From the NCBI GenBank assembly GCA_964034945.1, contig OZ035961.1, positions 26,885,684-26,949,683 on the forward strand: a DNA stretch of 64,000 nt, written 5' to 3'. The position numbers and the translations under genes were made by a program. The notes below the pieces were generated by a model. The model did not search any database, was not told the DNA's origin, and saw nothing but the letters and a program-made list of their open reading frames with translations. Source of the stretch: Chrysopilus asiliformis. Lineage: Eukaryota > Arthropoda > Insecta > Diptera > Rhagionidae. Shown here piece by piece: positions 60,155 to 64,000 of this stretch. How positions within the stretch are numbered: the stretch's first letter is position 1; every line of letters starts with the position of its first letter.

Positions 60155-61066
60155 GGCTAACACAGCGATTCTCAACCTGTGGGGCGCACATTTAAGTACA
60201 TTTAAGGGGGGGCGCGAGCATATCCAAGACAAAATATTTAAAAAAGTTTATTAATTGACTGAAAGGAAAGTGCATACCCACATACAAAACAAAATACATT
60301 TCGACATAATATTTAATAATTAACTTATTAACTTACGCTTGGAGCACAATGAACGCGAAACCAGCGCGAAACCAATGCAACTACAACGCTCTGAACTGTC
60401 ACGCAGTGCAAAATTCTAGCGGCAGCGCACAATGACAGCTCGTGAAGTAGTACAAGTGACATAATATAAAGTGGTATAAACTTGGAAAAATTACAAAAAT
60501 GTATAATTTTGAAGCGATAATTTGCTTTGTTGGTCTTTATCTTTGTTATTTGCACTAATGCTATCAATTTTTCCTCGAACGACATTTTTCCAACCTCACT
60601 TTATGAACTGTCAACGCAGAATTCTGCGGCAAAGTTAGAAGTTTGCAAACTTTTGCGTTGCGGTTACGTTGTAGCTGCGTTCTCTACGTTCACTGTGCTC
60701 ACTTCAAACAATTTGTGGGAACCAAACTTTTAAATGACAGTTTCTGCGCCAGTTTCACGTGATTTCAGGGTTCAAACAACTTCTCGCGAAACCGCAAAAA
60801 TGACGCAAGAGCAATAAAAAGGCACCGGATTCTTGTTTTGTCAACGCTGTGGATCGGTGTTGCCAAATGTCAATAAATTACTGTCAATAATTACTGTTCT
60901 TGGTCATTTGTGTTTAAAATTAGGGTAGTAGTGTAGGTTTAGCGCCAAAATACTCAAATTACGTTATTATTGTATACATTTTATTGTATGCAGGGGGGGC
61001 GCCATGACAATTTTGATTGAAAATTGGGCCGCGAATACTGAAAGGTTGAGAAACGCTGGGCTAACA
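60155..61066 (+). mobile_element. hAT-type MITE, 896 bp, with 8-bp target duplication
   Basis: The element is 60163-61058. Ends CAGCGATTCTCAACCT and AGGTTGAGAAACGCTG are a 16-bp inverted repeat with one mismatch. ggctaaca flanks both sides (60155-60162, 61059-61066). GC-rich subterminal stretches (ggggggggcgcgag near the left, gcagggggggcgcc near the right) and an imperfect internal inverted repeat (about 60346-60450 against 60590-60710) are present. The 8-bp duplication and CAGnG...TTCTCAACCT ends identify hAT. No transposase; frames inside are chance frames. Confidence 0.92.
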
Positions 61067-63129
61067 AACAATTACTAAACAATTATTCGTTTCATAAAAA
61101 AATGGATTTTAAGTAAAGTTTTCTTGACATTGTTTGACAGATGTAAAACAATTTTCTCCACATTTCTACGAAATAATCGAATTTCCTGACTTTTTTTTTC
61201 TAAAAAAGCAGCGAAAACCGTTTTTTTCTGCAAAAGTTTTGAATCACCAGGTGAGCTCAGCACAAAATTGCGTGAATTTCAAAGTGTCAAATACGTTTTT
61301 GCTACCAGAAGACACAGTCACTCAAAATTAAACTCTTGTTTGACATGCAGGAACTAAAATTACTCAAAATTTGAATAATTTTTTTGGGTGATTTATTTTG
61401 TCGAAAAATCATTGTATGAAAAATAATTTAAGAAACTGACTGTCTTTTTTCTATCGGTTACCATCAACCCCCTGCTCCTAATAAATCTTTGAGACTTTGT
61501 ATGGAAACAAAATTGAATTAAAAACAAAATTCAAATTTTAATCACTGTCTCAGTTACGTGAATAAATAAAGGTATGACACTTAAGCTGTGGTGTTGGAAT
61601 GAAAGCATTTCAAAATCAAAATTCCCAAAACACAAATAACCAACGTATAGAAACAGGGCCATCAGATTCACGTTGGACGAAAGAAAAAAAATTTGATCAA
61701 CATCTTTTCGTTTTGCTGTTGTCGTTACTGTCAACGCAATTCTCGAGAATTTTTATGAAAAAAAAACATATTAAAGTGAATGAAAAAATTTAAACAAGTT
61801 TTTTGGCTGTGAATTGAATTTTAAATACAAAAAGGTTAAAAAAGATATCCAACACGGAATAATAACAACAAAGTTTCAAAAATAGTCTTATCATGGGTGT
61901 CAACACCCATGCAGACAAATATGGTCTTTGATACGATATTTCTTTTGGATTTTTTTAGTTTCTCGCACCTTTTTGCTTTAGCGAATGATGAAATTATTAT
62001 TATATGCCGAGGTGACTCACTGAACACCATTTCTCAGAGATCAAATTATTAAAATTTTTACCTACAATATTAATGTTTTTTACAATTTTGTTGTGCAAAA
62101 ATTTTGTTGTGTAGACAATGTTAATGTTTTTTTACAATTTTGTTGTGGAGAAATGCATTTTCATTTATGAAAATAGTTTAAATGATATCATTACGAGTTG
62201 TTAACTCAAGTTTTCGCATACTCAAAGAAGTTTGTGGTGCTAAAATCATTGACTAGCAAATATTATCCAAACAGGACGTTAATTTGTTGAAGTTGAGAGG
62301 AGTGGAATTCAACTTGTCTTTCCAACAAATAGCATTCGTAATTGGCACATTTCGTCCCTAGAAGATCTAATAACATCCAAACGCAACATTCATTTTGTTG
62401 CAAAATGTGATAAAGATTGGAGGGGGGAGGGGGGTTTATGTTTTACTAAGGGTCATATGTTAAGTGTCTAGTATGTGATGCTAACACTATACTGCAATTG
62501 TTATACTTGGTGTTGCAATTACTGAAATTATCTAAAGAGTCAACTACTTGGAAACTTGTTCAACACAAAAGGACGTATTCATCCCACCGTTCCATCGATT
62601 AACATCCCACTCTTTGTCATATTGGACCTAGTGAGTTCGCTTCAAGGATTTAAATGCTGTGCAGCATAGTAATACTCGTAGTAACAAACTAACATCGTTC
62701 GTTGTCAACAGAAGTTGAGAAACACAACGACACTCGATAATAGCCGTTGAGGACTTTTGAATTTTGTTCAATTTCTCTCGAGACTTATTTATGCAATTAG
62801 GAAAGATTAAAGTTTTGTCTAGATACTAAGCTTAAATCTGTACTAGCGAAATATTTCGTTTAAGTATCGATTTAAAAATTTGTCAGTTTTTTAAATACGA
62901 AAAAAATGATAGGAAAATTACTACCATAAATAAATTTGTACTTAAATTTAACAATTTTGTTCTTAAAAATAAAATCACAAAAAAACCGACTCCATGTTTT
63001 CAAAAAAAAAAAAAAAATTTCTTGATATACCTTGAAAGACCGCAAAAGACAGAAATCGACCACACCCCTTACCTGTTAACCCTTGTCCGATCAGCTTCTG
63101 CAATTATGATGGAGTTTGAATGTGGTTTT
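61067..63129. other. No gene recognised; small palindrome
   Basis: A perfect 9-bp-arm palindrome (catgggtgt/acacccatg) lies at 61892-61911. A direct repeat tacaattttgttgtg occurs at about 62079 and 62134. No convincing frames. Confidence 0.5.
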
Positions 63130-63480
63130 AAAAAAAAAAAAAATACAGGAGGTACCCGTTATAGCTAACGGTATAGTTAACGGTATTTTCCAAAAGTTGA
63201 TAGAACACCACCAACTTTTGGAAAATACTGTTAGCTATAACGGATAAGGATGCTCCTAAACTTCATTCACAACAAAATTCAAGTCGCTAGCTCAACGCAT
63301 TCGAGTTATTTAAGATAGTTAAAATTGACAGAGAGACAGACAGATGCATGGGCGTCCTCATAATTTTGCCTGAAATAAATTTCGCACTGATCAGAAAGTT
63401 TTTATCCGGCTTCGTTCTCGAGTCTGTCTCCGTCATGAATACAATAATTTCCCTCTAGGGAAGAGGAAAGTAATTACTTC
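63130..63480 (-). mobile_element. Family Y element, 5' half, reverse strand (copy 7)
   Basis: Read on the minus strand from 63480: a degraded 5' palindrome (plus-strand tttccctctagggaagagga), tattgtattcatg, the leader with a tgatcagtgcgaaatttatt variant, a short GTCT stretch, and the core (plus-strand 63274-63293, aaaattcaagtcgctagctc). It stops in the post-core segment. The 3' module is absent. Confidence 0.68.
63157..63242. repeat. Nested inverted repeat within family Y copy 7
   Basis: ggtattttccaaaagttg (63182-63199) pairs with caacttttggaaaatact (63211-63228) with one mismatch, and cgttatagctaacggta (63157-63173) pairs with tactgttagctataacg (63226-63242) with one mismatch, across a 12-base loop. 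Confidence 0.85.
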
Positions 63481-63712
63481 TTTGTAAATAATTTACCTAT
63501 GTTGATTTGGACTAAAATTCACCTTTCCCCTTCCTTTTATATCACTCTCCTGATATTTTCAGTAATTCAGGGAAAATTGTTTTCACTGTTATAGAGGTAA
63601 TCACTCGACGACACTTTCCGCCCACTCGGTCTAATAACATCTCTCCAACCCCTTCTTCTAGTTTTCTCCGATCTTTGAAGGGATTTTGATGTGATTTTTA
63701 CCAGCAAACATG
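63481..63712. other. No recognisable feature
   Basis: Short spacer between the reverse family Y copy and the last MITE. Confidence 0.5.
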
Positions 63713-63714
63713 TA

Positions 63715-63986
63715 CACTCAGAAAAATGAAAGCTAACTCGACGACCTACATACGGCGTAATTGGCCTCGGGCAGGCGCGCGTTCGCCTGCATGTGGGCAA
63801 GTAAAACTGAGTTGACCTGTGGTCGGAGAAATTCTGAAATTAAGCCACCAGCAGGTGAAGTAGGGCATTGGGAGCTGCACGAGTTGACCTTAGATAGGTT
63901 AACTCTGACCGCTAGCTGGCTTACAGACACCTCTGTAAGGTCAGAGTTAACCTGACAAAAAGTTGACCTGGACATTTTTCTGAGTG
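63715..63986 (-). mobile_element. CACTCAG-family MITE, copy C (272 bp, reverse)
   Basis: Same length as copy B and differs from it at about four positions by eye. Flanked by TA on both sides (63713-63714, 63987-63988). The 15-bp internal inverted repeat is intact (63896-63910; 63939-63953). Open frames here mirror those in copy B. Confidence 0.92.
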
Positions 63987-64000
63987 TAGTTTTTGGGCGG

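Noticed and set aside
1..64000. tRNA or SINE promoter boxes
   Set aside because: I looked for GGTTCRANTCC-type B boxes with a suitable A box and cloverleaf and found none.

Overview
This window looks like a stretch of AT-rich animal nuclear DNA, most likely from an insect and plausibly a fly. Reading both strands, I recognise no complete protein-coding gene, tRNA, rRNA or CRISPR array. Most open frames are short chance frames. The only long ones (30780-32822 and the overlapping frame at 30860-32839) exist because an 8-bp repeat contains no stop codon. I therefore read the window as intergenic or large-intron sequence. One small GC-richer patch near 8.17-8.66 kb is a weak exon candidate.

The supportable content is a dense community of non-autonomous mobile elements. 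The dominant group resembles Drosophila INE-1/DINE-1, the Helentron-related interspersed elements: a 5' palindrome, a GTCY-type tetranucleotide microsatellite, a short conserved core after it, a body with degenerate tandem units of about 125-155 bp, and a 3' stem-loop followed by a T-rich end. I separate family X (copies near 261, 6351, 27901, 46400; fragments at 37430, 40230, 50340) from family Y (copies near 2205, 4498, 14671, 16745, 30765, 46929, 63130). They share the core and the layout but have different termini. A third related repeat, family Z, lies at 10055, 55590 and 57640. One family Y copy carries a perfect 1.9-kb (TGTCAGTC)n array at 30893-32799.

Around and inside these lie cut-and-paste elements with clean boundaries: two hAT-type MITEs with perfect 8-bp target duplications (39550-40123, 60163-61058); a PIF/Harbinger-type MITE with a TAA duplication, inserted into a family Y copy whose empty site is visible in sister copies (47245-47690); three copies of a MITE starting CACTCAGAAAAATG (22073, 45945, 63715) and one related CACT-ended element (51766-52549), all four flanked by matching 2-bp duplications of differing sequence; a long-TIR element at 12553-13047; and a fold-back element at 55257-55457. 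A short GC-rich motif, GCGCCGCAGGCGAAA and variants, recurs at about 17 places and in one case sits next to a hAT-like terminus.

Several minisatellites and tandem duplications fill other places. No transposase, Rep/helicase or reverse transcriptase frame is recognisable, so all elements here would depend on enzymes encoded elsewhere. Coordinates of repeat bodies are approximate unless target duplications are stated.
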